From Lachnospiraceae bacterium NK3A20 (lineage in GTDB: Bacteria; Bacillota; Clostridia; Lachnospirales; Lachnospiraceae), in assembly GCA_900107575.1 (NCBI GenBank), contig FNQX01000009.1:62001-126000 (forward strand): 64,000 nt of DNA, written 5' to 3'. The notes beneath the pieces were generated by a model. It did not search any database and was not told the DNA's origin. It saw only the letters and a program-made list of their open reading frames with translations. Shown here piece after piece: positions 34,097 to 43,247 of this stretch. The position numbers and the translations under genes are program-made. The first letter of the stretch is position 1. Every line of letters begins with the position of its first letter.

Positions 34097-35452
34097 TTAC
34101 TCTCCGGAATGCACGTAATGATCAAGGAGATACTCCCTCGTATTGTGTGAGGGTTCTGTCAGTACATCCTCGAGCATACGTTCCAGGATTTCTCCCAGAT
34201 CTTTGCCCGGCCGGACGCCTGCTCCGATGAGATCTCTGCCGCTCACGGCAAGATCCCCCCTCCCGAGGGGATCCCCCCGAGCGATGATCTCTTCGTACAG
34301 GCTCATCCAGCGGTGCCAGAGCTGCCTCTTCTCCTCAATGTGGTAGCTGCTCTGCGCCGCGGTGTCCGCCGCCTTGACCTCCATGAGAAGAGGGAAGAGT
34401 TCCTTCCCCGTCTTCACAATGCCGTGCCTTACGCCTGCCGGCGTCTCCAGCATGTACATGTCATGACACTCGACCAGCTTCGTCACCTTCTGTATCGTGT
34501 CATTGTCGTACCGCAGCCTTTTGAGGATGGCTCTCGCCATCTCCGTGCCCTTCTCCACGTGTCCGTGGAAATGGTCGATCCCGTGCTCGTCCGTCGTCCG
34601 GCACGGAGGCTTGCCGATGTCATGCAGCAGCATGGCAAGGCGCAGGATGCGGTCACTGCGCACCGCGATCACGGAATGGATGATGTGCTCGCCCACGTTG
34701 TACTGATGGTGCGGGTTGTTCTGCGGGCAGCTCATGCAGGCGTCGAATTCCGGCAGGATCTCATGCAGAACGCCCAGCGCATACATGCGCCGCAGCTCTT
34801 CCGGGTGGTCGGAGACAAGGAGCTTCTCTAGCTCGACCCGGATCCTCTCCGCACTGATCTTCTGAAGATTCGGTGCGAGCTCTGCGATCGCTCTCTGCGT
34901 CCCCCCGTCGATCTCGTAGCCCAGCTGTGCCGCGAAGCGGATGGCGCGAAGGATGCGGAGGGCATCCTCCGAGAATCGCTCTACGGGATCCCCCACGGCG
35001 CGGATCAGCCTGCGGTCGATGTCGCACAGTCCGTCGAACTCATCCACGAGCCCCGTCTCCTCACTGTATGCCATGGCATTGATCGTGAAGTCACGGCGCC
35101 GCAGATCCTCCAAAAGGCTCCTCGTAAAGGTGACGTTCTCCGGGTGCCTTGCATCCACGTAGTCGCCGTCGATGCGGTAAGTCGTGACCTCGAACTGCTC
35201 CCTGTCATACAGCACAGTGACTGTCCCGTGCTGAATTCCGGTGTCCACCGTCCTGCGGAAAACACGCTTCACCTCTGCAGGCAGCGCCGATGTCGTAATG
35301 TCCCAGTCCTCCGGCGTCCTTCCCAGGATGGAGTCCCTGACACAGCCGCCGACAATGTAGGCCTCATATCCCGCCTTGTGCAGGTGATCCAGCACGAAGG
35401 CCGCACCTTCAGGAATCCTGATATGCACTTGTTCCCTTGCAATCCTGCTCAT
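34097..35452 (-). CDS. cca: CCA tRNA nucleotidyltransferase (with HD domain)
   Basis: Adds or repairs the 3' CCA of tRNAs, or performs part of this (poly(A) polymerase family). About 451 residues: nucleotidyltransferase motif YIVGGCVRDSILGRTPEDWDIT, RRDFTINAMAY, GDPVERFSEDALRILRAIRFA, and an HD domain with LLHDIGKPP and HFHGHVEKG. The ATG at 35452 has no clear ribosome site; a GTG at 35428 preceded by AAGGGAA is a credible alternative giving 443 residues. It follows proS by 22 bases. Confidence 0.92.
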   Translation of the reverse strand: MSRIAREQVHIRIPEGAAFVLDHLHKAGYEAYIVGGCVRDSILGRTPEDWDITTSALPAEVKRVFRRTVDTGIQHGTVTVLYDREQFEVTTYRIDGDYVDARHPENVTFTRSLLEDLRRRDFTINAMAYSEETGLVDEFDGLCDIDRRLIRAVGDPVERFSEDALRILRAIRFAAQLGYEIDGGTQRAIAELAPNLQKISAERIRVELEKLLVSDHPEELRRMYALGVLHEILPEFDACMSCPQNNPHHQYNVGEHIIHSVIAVRSDRILRLAMLLHDIGKPPCRTTDEHGIDHFHGHVEKGTEMARAILKRLRYDNDTIQKVTKLVECHDMYMLETPAGVRHGIVKTGKELFPLLMEVKAADTAAQSSYHIEEKRQLWHRWMSLYEEIIARGDPLGRGDLAVSGRDLIGAGVRPGKDLGEILERMLEDVLTEPSHNTREYLLDHYVHSGE

Positions 35453-35474
35453 TGAACTGATGAACGGCAACGGA

Positions 35475-36914
35475 TCAGTACGCCTTCGCCCAGTAGACCA
35501 TCTTCTTCGCGGGCTTCCCGCAGCAGACACAGGTACCCGCGATGTTCTCCTGATGGAACGGGATGCAGCGACTGGTCACGCCGTACTCTTCCTTGATTTT
35601 ATCCTCGCAGGCTCTGTCGCCGCACCACATGGCCTTGATGAAGCCATCTCCCTTATCGTTGTCGAATCTCTCTCTAAATTCCTCGGGCGTTCTGGCCTCA
35701 TAGGTCATGCCATCCAGCTGTGCCTGTGCCTTTGCGAGCATGTCCTTCTGTACCGTAGCCAGCACCGTCTTCACGGTGCCTTCAATATCCTCGATGTCTG
35801 CCTCGATTTTCTCCCCGTTGTCGCGGCGTACGATAACGCACTTGCCGTTCTCAATGTCTCTGGGTCCGATCTCAATGCGGATCGGGATGCCACGCATCTC
35901 CTGCTCCGCGAACTTGTAGCCGGGTGTCTTCTCGGTGTCGTCCACCTTGACACGGAAGGCAGAGAGCGCGGACGCAAGGCGGTTCGCAGCCTCGAGCACG
36001 CCTGCTTTTTTCTGCTGAATCGGAATGATGTCAACCTGGATCGGTGCGATCTTCGGCGGGATGACAAGGCCTCTGTTGTCTCCGTGTACCATGATCATCG
36101 CGCCGATCATGCGGGTCGTCACGCCCCAGGAAGTCTGCCAGACGTATTTCAACTGATTGTCACGGTCGGTGAACTGAATGCCGTACGCCTTCGAGAACTT
36201 CTGTCCGAAGAAATGGGAGGTGCCGGACTGGAGCGCCCTTCCGTCGTGCATCAGCGCTTCCACCGTGTAGGTCGCGTCGGCGCCGGCGAATTTCTCCTTC
36301 TCCGTCTTCTGTCCCTTGATCGTGGGAATCGCCATATCCTCCGCGAGGAAGTCCGCATAAACGTTCAGCATCTGCTGCGTTCTCTCCTCGGCCTCTTCCT
36401 TCGTCGCGTGGATGGTGTGACCTTCCTGCCACAGGAACTCGCGGGAGCGCAGGAAAGGTCTCGTCTCCTTCTCCCAGCGGACAACGGAGCACCACTGATT
36501 ATATAATCTCGGCAGATCGCGGTAAGAATGTACGTCATCCTTGTAAAAATCAGAGAAGACCGTTTCGGATGTAGGACGGATCGCAAGGCGCTCCGTCAGA
36601 GGTTCTGTGCCACCCGCCGTAACCCACGCCACCTCCGGCGCGAAACCGTTGACCAGCTCGCCTTCCTTCGCAAGGAGGCTCTCCGGGATGAGGAGCGGCA
36701 TGTAGACGTTCTGCACGCCCGTCGCCTTGAATCTGCCATCCAGGAGGGACTGCATGTTCTCCCAGAGGGCGTACCCGTAAGGCTTGATGACCATGAACCC
36801 CTTGATGTGGGAATAGGCGATCAGCTCCGCCTTCGTACATACGTCGGTATACCACTGGGTGAAGTCTTCCTCCATGTCAGTGATCTGCGCGACCATCTTC
36901 TTTTGATCTGCCAT
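35475..36914 (-). CDS. proS: Prolyl-tRNA synthetase (short, archaeal/eukaryotic type)
   Basis: Charges tRNA-Pro. 479 residues, the ProS type 3 form without the editing insertion of bacterial-type ProRS. Class II motifs include LAIRPTSET, motif 2 RWEKETRPFLRSREFLWQEG and GDNRGLVIPPKIAP; a C-terminal zinc-binding region has CGDRAC and CVCCGKPAKK, ending in a Tyr as in this group. AGAGGAACA lies before the ATG. No T-box leader is seen. Confidence 0.95.
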   Translation of the reverse strand: MADQKKMVAQITDMEEDFTQWYTDVCTKAELIAYSHIKGFMVIKPYGYALWENMQSLLDGRFKATGVQNVYMPLLIPESLLAKEGELVNGFAPEVAWVTAGGTEPLTERLAIRPTSETVFSDFYKDDVHSYRDLPRLYNQWCSVVRWEKETRPFLRSREFLWQEGHTIHATKEEAEERTQQMLNVYADFLAEDMAIPTIKGQKTEKEKFAGADATYTVEALMHDGRALQSGTSHFFGQKFSKAYGIQFTDRDNQLKYVWQTSWGVTTRMIGAMIMVHGDNRGLVIPPKIAPIQVDIIPIQQKKAGVLEAANRLASALSAFRVKVDDTEKTPGYKFAEQEMRGIPIRIEIGPRDIENGKCVIVRRDNGEKIEADIEDIEGTVKTVLATVQKDMLAKAQAQLDGMTYEARTPEEFRERFDNDKGDGFIKAMWCGDRACEDKIKEEYGVTSRCIPFHQENIAGTCVCCGKPAKKMVYWAKAY

Positions 36915-36983
36915 AACTGTGTTCCTCTTTTCTTAACGTCGAATGACTGTCCCGCAATTGCGCCAGCATTCTCCGTTTTGTCG

Positions 36984-37018
36984 TATACAAAAGACTGCGT
37001 GCCATGAACACGCAGCCT
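36984..37018 (-). terminator. Terminator of leuA
   Basis: GCTGCGTG/CACGCAGT stem (36992-37016) followed by CTTTTGTAT on minus, about 60 bases past the leuA stop. Confidence 0.75.
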
Positions 37019-37020
37019 TT

Positions 37021-37052
37021 ATCGTACTTTTCCATGTTCGGATTGTCAATCC
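37021..37052 (-). promoter_or_regulatory. Promoter for proS overlapping the leuA terminator, with palindromic -35
   Basis: On minus TTGACA (37044-37049), 17-base spacer, TACGAT (37021-37026). The -35 is inside the palindrome GGATTG-N-CAATCC (37040-37052). Transcription would begin inside the first arm of the leuA terminator stem, which would disable the hairpin for the proS transcript. Confidence 0.55.
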
Positions 37053-37075
37053 AAAGAGGAGAGCGGGGCTTTCTA

Positions 37076-38773
37076 TCAGAAGTTCTGGAAGCTCTCCCTC
37101 GCGCCGAGCCCTAATCTGTTCATCGCGGAGAAGACCGCTCGGATGGAAGCTCTCGTGATGTTGCTGGAGACGCCGACGCCGTAGGTGTTCCTTCCGGTAT
37201 CGCTGTCCATCAGATGAATGTAGGCAGCCGCCTGCGAGTCGGAACCCGCCTTCAGCGCATGCTCCTCGTAGTCCAGAATGCGGATGTTCGCACCTGTCGT
37301 CTCGTAGATGCCGCGACGGAGCGCATCCAGAGGGCCGTTGCCGACCGCGGTGAACTCCCGCATCACGCCGGAGTCGGTGTAGTTCACTGTAACCTGAGTA
37401 TCGAACTCGGTCTCCGTATCGTTCGAGAGATCGACCACCTGGATTTTCTTAAAGTGCAGGGGTTCCTTCCTGTCGAGGTACTCCCGCCGGAAGTCTGCCA
37501 TGACTTCCTCGGGCCGGACCTCTCCCTCCCGCTCGGACTGCGCCTGAATGACGTCCGCGAACTCGCGCTGCATGGCCTTCGGCAGCTTGAAGCCGAAATA
37601 GGTGTCCATGACGAAAGCCACGCCGCCCTTGCCGGACTGGGAGTTGATGCGCACGATCGGCTCGTACCGCCGACCGATGTCGGCGGGGTCGATCGGCAGG
37701 TAGGGCACCTGCCATTTCTCCTGTCCTCTCTCCTTCATCGCCTGCAGTCCCTTGTTGATCGCGTCCTGATGGGAACCGGAGAACGCGGTGAACACGAGCT
37801 TGCCCGCATAGGGGTGGCGGGGATCGACCTTCATCCTGGTCAGCCGCTCGCAGGTGTCAATGATCTCGTTGATGTTCTCGATGTTCAGCTCGGGGTTGAT
37901 GCCCTGTGAGAACATGTTGTAGGCAACGTTCAGGATGTCGACGTTGCCCGTTCTCTCTCCATTGCCAAGGAGCGTGCCCTCGACTCTCTGCGCTCCCGCG
38001 AGCAGTGCCAGCTCTGTTGCGGCGACGCCCTCGCCCCTGTCGTTGTGCGGGTGGATGGAAAGGATGATGGCGTCACGGTTCTTGAAGTGCCTGCTGCAAT
38101 ACTCGATCTGATCCGCGTAGACGTTGGGCGTATTCATCTCGACGGTCGAGGGAAGGTTGATGATCACAGGGTTCTCCGGATCCGGCCCCCAGGTGTCGAC
38201 CACCGCGTTGCAGACCTCGACCGCGTAATCCGGCTCGGTGCCGGTGAAGCTCTCCGGAGAGTATTCCAGGATGATCTTGCCGGGGAACTTCTCCGCTCTC
38301 TCCTTCACCCACTTCGTGCCCTGCACGGCAATGGCGAGGATCTCCTCTTTGTCCTTGTGGAAAACAACGTCTCTTTGCAGCGTAGATGTCGAATTGTAGA
38401 TGTGCACGATGGCCCGGCGGCAGCCCTGGATCGCCTCAAAGGTGCGGTCAATCTGTTCCTGTCTGCACTGCGAGAGCACCTGCACGGTCACATCGTCCGG
38501 GATCAGATTCCTGTCGATCAGCTGGCGCAGGAAATCGTACTCGATCTGGCTGGCCGCCGGGAAGCCGACCTCAACCTCACGGAAGCCGAGCTTCATGAGC
38601 AGGTTCCACATCTCGATTTTCTCACTGACCACCATGGGGTCGATGAGCGCCTGGTTGCCGTCGCGCAGATCGACGCTGCACCAGATGGGTGCCTTCTCAA
38701 TCTCCTTCCCCGGCCATTCTCTCTCCGGGTAAGACATCACCGGGTTTTTCTGATAACGCTGATAGTTTAACAT
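37076..38773 (-). CDS. leuA: 2-isopropylmalate synthase (long, fungal/actinobacterial type)
   Basis: First step of leucine synthesis: acetyl-CoA plus 2-oxoisovalerate. 565 residues. N-terminal KAPIWCSVDLRDGNQALIDPM carries the catalytic/metal Asp; HPHNDRGEGVAATELAL, GTLLGNGERTGNVD and a C-terminal LeuA allosteric domain follow. The length and the WP-(x)n-APIWCSVDLRDGNQAL start identify the subfamily of yeast and Corynebacterium rather than the E. coli type. The ATG at 38773 has GAGGCAGC upstream. No other leucine genes adjoin it and no leader peptide with Leu codons was found. Confidence 0.95.
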   Translation of the reverse strand: MLNYQRYQKNPVMSYPEREWPGKEIEKAPIWCSVDLRDGNQALIDPMVVSEKIEMWNLLMKLGFREVEVGFPAASQIEYDFLRQLIDRNLIPDDVTVQVLSQCRQEQIDRTFEAIQGCRRAIVHIYNSTSTLQRDVVFHKDKEEILAIAVQGTKWVKERAEKFPGKIILEYSPESFTGTEPDYAVEVCNAVVDTWGPDPENPVIINLPSTVEMNTPNVYADQIEYCSRHFKNRDAIILSIHPHNDRGEGVAATELALLAGAQRVEGTLLGNGERTGNVDILNVAYNMFSQGINPELNIENINEIIDTCERLTRMKVDPRHPYAGKLVFTAFSGSHQDAINKGLQAMKERGQEKWQVPYLPIDPADIGRRYEPIVRINSQSGKGGVAFVMDTYFGFKLPKAMQREFADVIQAQSEREGEVRPEEVMADFRREYLDRKEPLHFKKIQVVDLSNDTETEFDTQVTVNYTDSGVMREFTAVGNGPLDALRRGIYETTGANIRILDYEEHALKAGSDSQAAAYIHLMDSDTGRNTYGVGVSSNITRASIRAVFSAMNRLGLGARESFQNF

Positions 38774-38924
38774 GCTGCCTCTCTTTCCTCGAATCGGTCC
38801 GCGCGCCGGCATCTCTCCCGTTCGCGCCGCATCTATATGCCTTGTCCTGCCTCTGTGGTATCGCGCCGCCTGGTATTTTCACCCATCCGCAGCAACGCGA
38901 CAGTGCGATAAACTGCGCAGGGTA

Positions 38925-38963
38925 TGAAAAAACCGGTCCGGAGATGGATACGCCGAACCGGTA
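38925..38963 (-). terminator. Terminator of ptsH
   Basis: ACCGGTTCGG/CCGGACCGGT stem followed by TTTTTTC on minus, directly after the ptsH stop codon. Confidence 0.85.
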
Positions 38964-38966
38964 TCT

Positions 38967-39230
38967 TTATTCGCCGAGACCGCTCTCAATGGCTGCGACC
39001 AGAGTCTTTAATGCCTCCTGTTCGTCCTCGCCATCACAGAAGAGTTCAATCTCATCTCCGGACTTGACGCAGGCGCCGAGTACGGACAAGACGCTCTTGG
39101 CGTTCGCTGTCGTATCTTTGAATGTAAATGTGACCGATGACTTGAATTCCATGGCATCCTTGCATAGGATACCGGCGGGGCGCAGGTGCAGTCCCGTAGG
39201 GTTCTTGATCGTGACTTTCTGACTTACCAT
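38967..39230 (-). CDS. ptsH: Phosphocarrier protein HPr
   Basis: 87 residues. The phosphorylated histidine is in NPTGLHLRPAG (His 16 by this start) and the HPr-kinase serine is in NAKSVLSVLGA. It receives phosphate from enzyme I and, when Ser-phosphorylated in Firmicutes, co-activates CcpA. The ATG at 39230 follows GTAAGGAAG. Not adjacent to ptsI, which sits at 23886-25532. Confidence 0.94.
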   Translation of the reverse strand: MVSQKVTIKNPTGLHLRPAGILCKDAMEFKSSVTFTFKDTTANAKSVLSVLGACVKSGDEIELFCDGEDEQEALKTLVAAIESGLGE

Positions 39231-39340
39231 ATGTACTTCCTTACCCGTGCGGGGGGGTGTGTTCCCATCGGCGCCGCACCGTTCGTTACCCAATATAGTA
39301 GCAGAATTTTCGCAAAGCGTCTATGAAAAATCCATAAACA

Positions 39341-40690
39341 TCAGGCCATGGCCTTCTCGATAAAGTCCGCGAGCTCCTGTGCTTTCTGCTGGATGATCTC
39401 CTGATCCTCGCCCTCGATCATGACGCGGACAAGGGGCTCGGTGCCGGACGGACGGATGAGGATGCGGCCGTTGCCGGAGAACTCCTCCTCAAGACGGTTG
39501 ATCCGATCCACAATCTCGGGGAAATCCTGATAGTGATTCTTCCTGTCATTGGGCACGTGCGCGTTGACAAGAGACTGTGGGTACTGTTTCATGATCTTCG
39601 CAAGCTCCGAGAGGGGCTTCTGCTCCTCCTTCAGAACCCGGAGCAGGTGCAGTGCGGACAGCAGGCCGTCGCCCGTCGTGTTGTCATCCAGGAAGATGAT
39701 ATGACCCGACTGCTCACCGCCGATGTTGGAACCGATCTCCTTCATATGTTCGAGAACGTACCTGTCCCCTACCTTGGTGCGGTCGATCTGAATTCCATTC
39801 GCCTCGCCGAACTTGAAGAAGCCGAGGTTGCTCATCACGGTCGCGACAATGGTGTTCTGTTTCAGCGTGCCATGTCGCTTCATGTTGAGGGCAACGATCG
39901 CCATGATCCTGTCGCCGTCTACGATGTCGCCATTCTCATCGACAGCGAGAAACCGGTCCGCGTCTCCGTCGAAGGCAAGGCCCATGTCGGCGTGCTGTCT
40001 GACCACCTCAGCCTGCAGATTCCCCATGTGAGTGGAGCCGCAGTCCCTGTTGATGTTGGTACCATTCGGGTCGTTGGCAAGCGGGATCACATCCGCACCG
40101 AGACGCTCCAGCGCACTCACGTTGGAGAGATAAGCTGCGCCATTGGCCGCGTCGACCACGAGCTTCATACCGCTAAGATCCACGGGAACGGTCTCAATGG
40201 AGTGATCGGTGTACTCCTTCCATGCCTCCATGCGGTAGTCGATCTTGCCGATGCCCGCGCCGGTCGGGAAGGTGATGTCCGCCATGCCGGACTCAATCTC
40301 AGCCTGGATCTCGTCTTCCGTTGCGTCCGGGAGCTTGAAGCCGTTGCCATCGAAGAATTTGATGCCGTTGAACTCCATCGGATTGTGGGATGCCGAAATG
40401 ACAATGCCCGCGTCCGCCTTGTGTGCCTTCGCAAGGTAAGCCACGGCCGGTGTGGGCAGGACGCCGAGGTAAGTAACATCCGCGCCGACGCTGGCAGCGC
40501 CTGCCATGATCGCATTGGCCAGCATGTCGCGAGACTGTCTCGTGTCACCGCCGACGAAGATCCGCGGCGTGTGGTCCGCGTTCTTTGCGAGGACGTAGGC
40601 GCCCGCCTGCCCCAACTGGAATGCAATCTTCGGTGTCAGCTCCTCATTGGCTACGCCTCGTACGCCGTCGGTTCCGAACATTCTGCTCAT
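39341..40690 (-). CDS. glmM: Phosphoglucosamine mutase
   Basis: Converts glucosamine-6-phosphate to glucosamine-1-phosphate for UDP-GlcNAc. 449 residues: MFGTDGVRGVAN, the phosphoserine loop VISASHNPMEFNGIKFF with Ser 101, metal loop FDGDADR, sugar loop GGEQSGH and phosphate loop RPSGTEPLVRVM. cdaA-cdaR-glmM is conserved in Firmicutes; GlmM binds and inhibits CdaA, linking cell-wall precursor and c-di-AMP levels. Confidence 0.97.
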   Translation of the reverse strand: MSRMFGTDGVRGVANEELTPKIAFQLGQAGAYVLAKNADHTPRIFVGGDTRQSRDMLANAIMAGAASVGADVTYLGVLPTPAVAYLAKAHKADAGIVISASHNPMEFNGIKFFDGNGFKLPDATEDEIQAEIESGMADITFPTGAGIGKIDYRMEAWKEYTDHSIETVPVDLSGMKLVVDAANGAAYLSNVSALERLGADVIPLANDPNGTNINRDCGSTHMGNLQAEVVRQHADMGLAFDGDADRFLAVDENGDIVDGDRIMAIVALNMKRHGTLKQNTIVATVMSNLGFFKFGEANGIQIDRTKVGDRYVLEHMKEIGSNIGGEQSGHIIFLDDNTTGDGLLSALHLLRVLKEEQKPLSELAKIMKQYPQSLVNAHVPNDRKNHYQDFPEIVDRINRLEEEFSGNGRILIRPSGTEPLVRVMIEGEDQEIIQQKAQELADFIEKAMA

Positions 40691-40766
40691 AAATCTGATC
40701 CTTCTCCCCTTCTATTCTTCTGGTATTTGTTTCATACAGCTGATGCATTTGCTGCTGCGTCAGCAT

Positions 40767-42377
40767 TTATTGCGTTGGCTCTTCAGGGGTTTGGCTTTCC
40801 CCGCTGCCCGCCGTGTCGGCTGTCTCTGAACTATTGTCCGTCGCAGTATCGGGCGTCTTTCCATTCTCTTTCGTGGCCCCCGCGTTCTGCGCACTCTCCG
40901 CCGCAGTCGAATCTGTGTCCGAAGACACCGCTTCTGTGGCGCCGGAATTTCCTTCCGAGGCGCCGGGGTTAGACTCCGAAGTGCCGGTGTTCTCAGCGCC
41001 TGCATTCTCAACGCCCGTGTTCGCGGTTCCGGGAGGCGTTGTGCCAGGCTCCGGTTCCGACATCTGCCGCGCGACAATCACGCGGGCGGCCACCGCGTTG
41101 GTCAGGGCCGCATTGTCAGGAGAGACGATGGAGACCGGCGCGTCATAGCTGCCGGAGACATCGGCCGCCCCCTCCGGAAGGATGGCTCCCACATCAATGG
41201 AGGGCGAGAGTGCCGCGAGCTGGATCAGCGCGACATCCTTCGACAGTCCTGCGAAATGGAAGGTGAACTTCGTCTGCCCGGAAGAGACAGAGGCGAGGGT
41301 GCTGCCGTCACTGACAGCCTCGACCGCTGCCGAGTAGCCATCCGGCACGTCGGTCAGTCGGATATCCGCGATGTCAGCCGTGATCTGTGTCGTCTCCTCA
41401 GGTTCGATGCCGACAGTGACCGTGACAATGCCATCGAAATTCTCATCCGAGAAGGAAACGCCTTCCGGAAGATAAGGTGTGATGTCGATCTTCCGGACAA
41501 GGCTGTCCGTCCTGCCGGATATATCCAGCTGATCCGGAGGGATCACGATGCTCTGCGTCGTGGAGAGCACCGAGCTCTTGCCGGAGAGCCCAACGGCGCC
41601 CGGCTCAACGTCCAGAACACCGCTGATCAGGTAGCCGTCTGCAGGCGTTCCCTGGTACTGCGCCGTGATCGGCACGTCGCTGATCGGCAGAACCTGGACA
41701 TTGACCTTGACCGAGGTAATGTTCATGGTCAGATCATCCGTGTTGATGAGATTGTCCGAAGCGTCATAGAGCCGGATGTCGGAATAGGTGCTGATCGTCC
41801 CGGTAGCGCCGGATACCACCACGCTCGCCTCCGCCTTCGCGATCTCCGAAACAGTGGATTCCGGACCGGAGACACGCACCTGGTTCTGCTCCGGTGTGAC
41901 CGTTCCCAGCTGGTAGCCGTCCGCCACCTGTCCGCTGGTCGTCGTAGTCAGCACGAAGGAGCGGGTATCGTTCTCCTCGATAGCGAGCTTGACCGTCGAG
42001 ATGTTGCCTTTGATCGAAGAGATCTCGCTGTTGTATTTGTTGGACGAGAAATGGATCTCCACCGTGTTGAGGGAAGTGAGCTCCGCAACGTCTGCCGTCG
42101 CCGTGATATTGTCGCTCTGCAGAGAATCAATGATGGAGCGATTCGCGCGCACCGTGACGACCGGCACCACGTCGGAATCGTCCAGTACGCTGTACACCTT
42201 GCCCTGATCGGTGATGAGATTCGTGTGCAGAAGGCGCACGGGTACGTTGGATACGGTCATCGACGTCAGAGGGTTGTCCAGGTTGGTAACGAGGATCCAG
42301 AGGAAAATAGAGAACAAAAGGGCAATGATCTTCAGGCCCATGTTGTGAAAGATCCGGGGCTTTTTCTTATTCATCAT
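40767..42377 (-). CDS. cdaR: CdaR (YbbR-domain regulator of the diadenylate cyclase)
   Basis: 536 residues: N-terminal transmembrane helix (about 14-32), then about four YbbR-type beta domains (about 45-430) outside the membrane, and a Pro/Thr/Ser/Glu/Asn/Gly-rich low-complexity tail (about 435-536) with repeated Asn-Thr-Gly/Ala-Glu phrases that is probably disordered and surface-exposed. CdaR modulates CdaA. The start overlaps the cdaA end by 11 bases. Confidence 0.92.
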   Translation of the reverse strand: MMNKKKPRIFHNMGLKIIALLFSIFLWILVTNLDNPLTSMTVSNVPVRLLHTNLITDQGKVYSVLDDSDVVPVVTVRANRSIIDSLQSDNITATADVAELTSLNTVEIHFSSNKYNSEISSIKGNISTVKLAIEENDTRSFVLTTTTSGQVADGYQLGTVTPEQNQVRVSGPESTVSEIAKAEASVVVSGATGTISTYSDIRLYDASDNLINTDDLTMNITSVKVNVQVLPISDVPITAQYQGTPADGYLISGVLDVEPGAVGLSGKSSVLSTTQSIVIPPDQLDISGRTDSLVRKIDITPYLPEGVSFSDENFDGIVTVTVGIEPEETTQITADIADIRLTDVPDGYSAAVEAVSDGSTLASVSSGQTKFTFHFAGLSKDVALIQLAALSPSIDVGAILPEGAADVSGSYDAPVSIVSPDNAALTNAVAARVIVARQMSEPEPGTTPPGTANTGVENAGAENTGTSESNPGASEGNSGATEAVSSDTDSTAAESAQNAGATKENGKTPDTATDNSSETADTAGSGESQTPEEPTQ

Positions 42378-43242
42378 CCTTGTCCTTCCCTTTCCAGGGC
42401 ATGAAGATGCCTTTTCTGTCGTCTGCCGTTGTTTTGTTCTGGAGCTTCACAAGGCGCTCCCGGAGCATGGTGGAATCGAGATTCCTCTCGAGCGTCCCCT
42501 TGTAGGCAACGCTGATCTGTCCCGTCTCCTCCGAAACGATGATCGTGAGGGAATCCGTGACTTCCGAAACACCGACGCCCGCACGGTGCCGGGTACCCAG
42601 ATCCTTGTCCAGCTGGTTGTCGGAGAGCGGCAAATAGCAGGTGGCAGATACCACTCTGTCCCCGCGGATAATCACTGCGCCGTCGTGCAGTGGCGTATTC
42701 TTCTCGAAGATGTTGATGAGGAGCTGGCTCGTGACCACGCCGTCGATCTCAATGCCGGTGCGCTCGTACTCGTGCAGCGGCGTGTTCTGCTCGATGACGA
42801 TGAGCGCGCCCGTCCTCACCTTCGCCATGGCGGAAGAGGCGCGGACAATCTCGGAAACGGTACGGTCGGAGAAGAGACCGCCCTCGTCCCTGCCGATGTT
42901 GATCTTAAGGATTGACTGGAAGAAATTCTTCTGTCCCAGCTCCACCATCGCATTTCTCAGCTCCGGCTGCAGGATGACCACAATGGCGGTGATCGCGATC
43001 TGTGTTACGTTCCTCACGATCCACAGGATCGTCGTCATGTTGAACAGTGCAGCGAAAACGACAAAGACAATGACGACGAGGACTCCCTTGAGCAGAGAAT
43101 ACGCCCTCGTATTCCTCACCCAGAGGATGATGTGATAAACCAAAAAAGCGATGATCAGAATCTCAACGATATCCGTCCATCGCAAATTTGGCATATGTAG
43201 ATAGTTTAAATAATTTTCCAGTTGTGTACGTAGGGTCTGCAT
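42367..43242 (-). CDS. cdaA: Diadenylate cyclase CdaA
   Basis: Makes c-di-AMP from two ATP. 291 residues: three transmembrane helices (about 23-42, 49-68, 72-92) and a DAC domain with DGA at 187-189 (LHDGAVIIRG) and RHR at 218-220 (GTRHRAGVGVSEVTD). c-di-AMP governs potassium and osmolyte transport and wall homeostasis. The ATG at 43242 has only GACGGAA upstream; it follows the polytopic membrane protein gene by five bases. Confidence 0.96.
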   Translation of the reverse strand: MQTLRTQLENYLNYLHMPNLRWTDIVEILIIAFLVYHIILWVRNTRAYSLLKGVLVVIVFVVFAALFNMTTILWIVRNVTQIAITAIVVILQPELRNAMVELGQKNFFQSILKINIGRDEGGLFSDRTVSEIVRASSAMAKVRTGALIVIEQNTPLHEYERTGIEIDGVVTSQLLINIFEKNTPLHDGAVIIRGDRVVSATCYLPLSDNQLDKDLGTRHRAGVGVSEVTDSLTIIVSEETGQISVAYKGTLERNLDSTMLRERLVKLQNKTTADDRKGIFMPWKGKDKDDE

Positions 43243-43247
43243 TTCCG

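Noticed and set aside
36915-37075. T-box leader upstream of proS
   Set aside because: No T-box sequence or specifier-loop arrangement could be found; the hairpin there is explained as the leuA terminator.
38774-38966. Leucine leader peptide or T-box before leuA
   Set aside because: No run of Leu codons and no T-box consensus in the 190 bases upstream.
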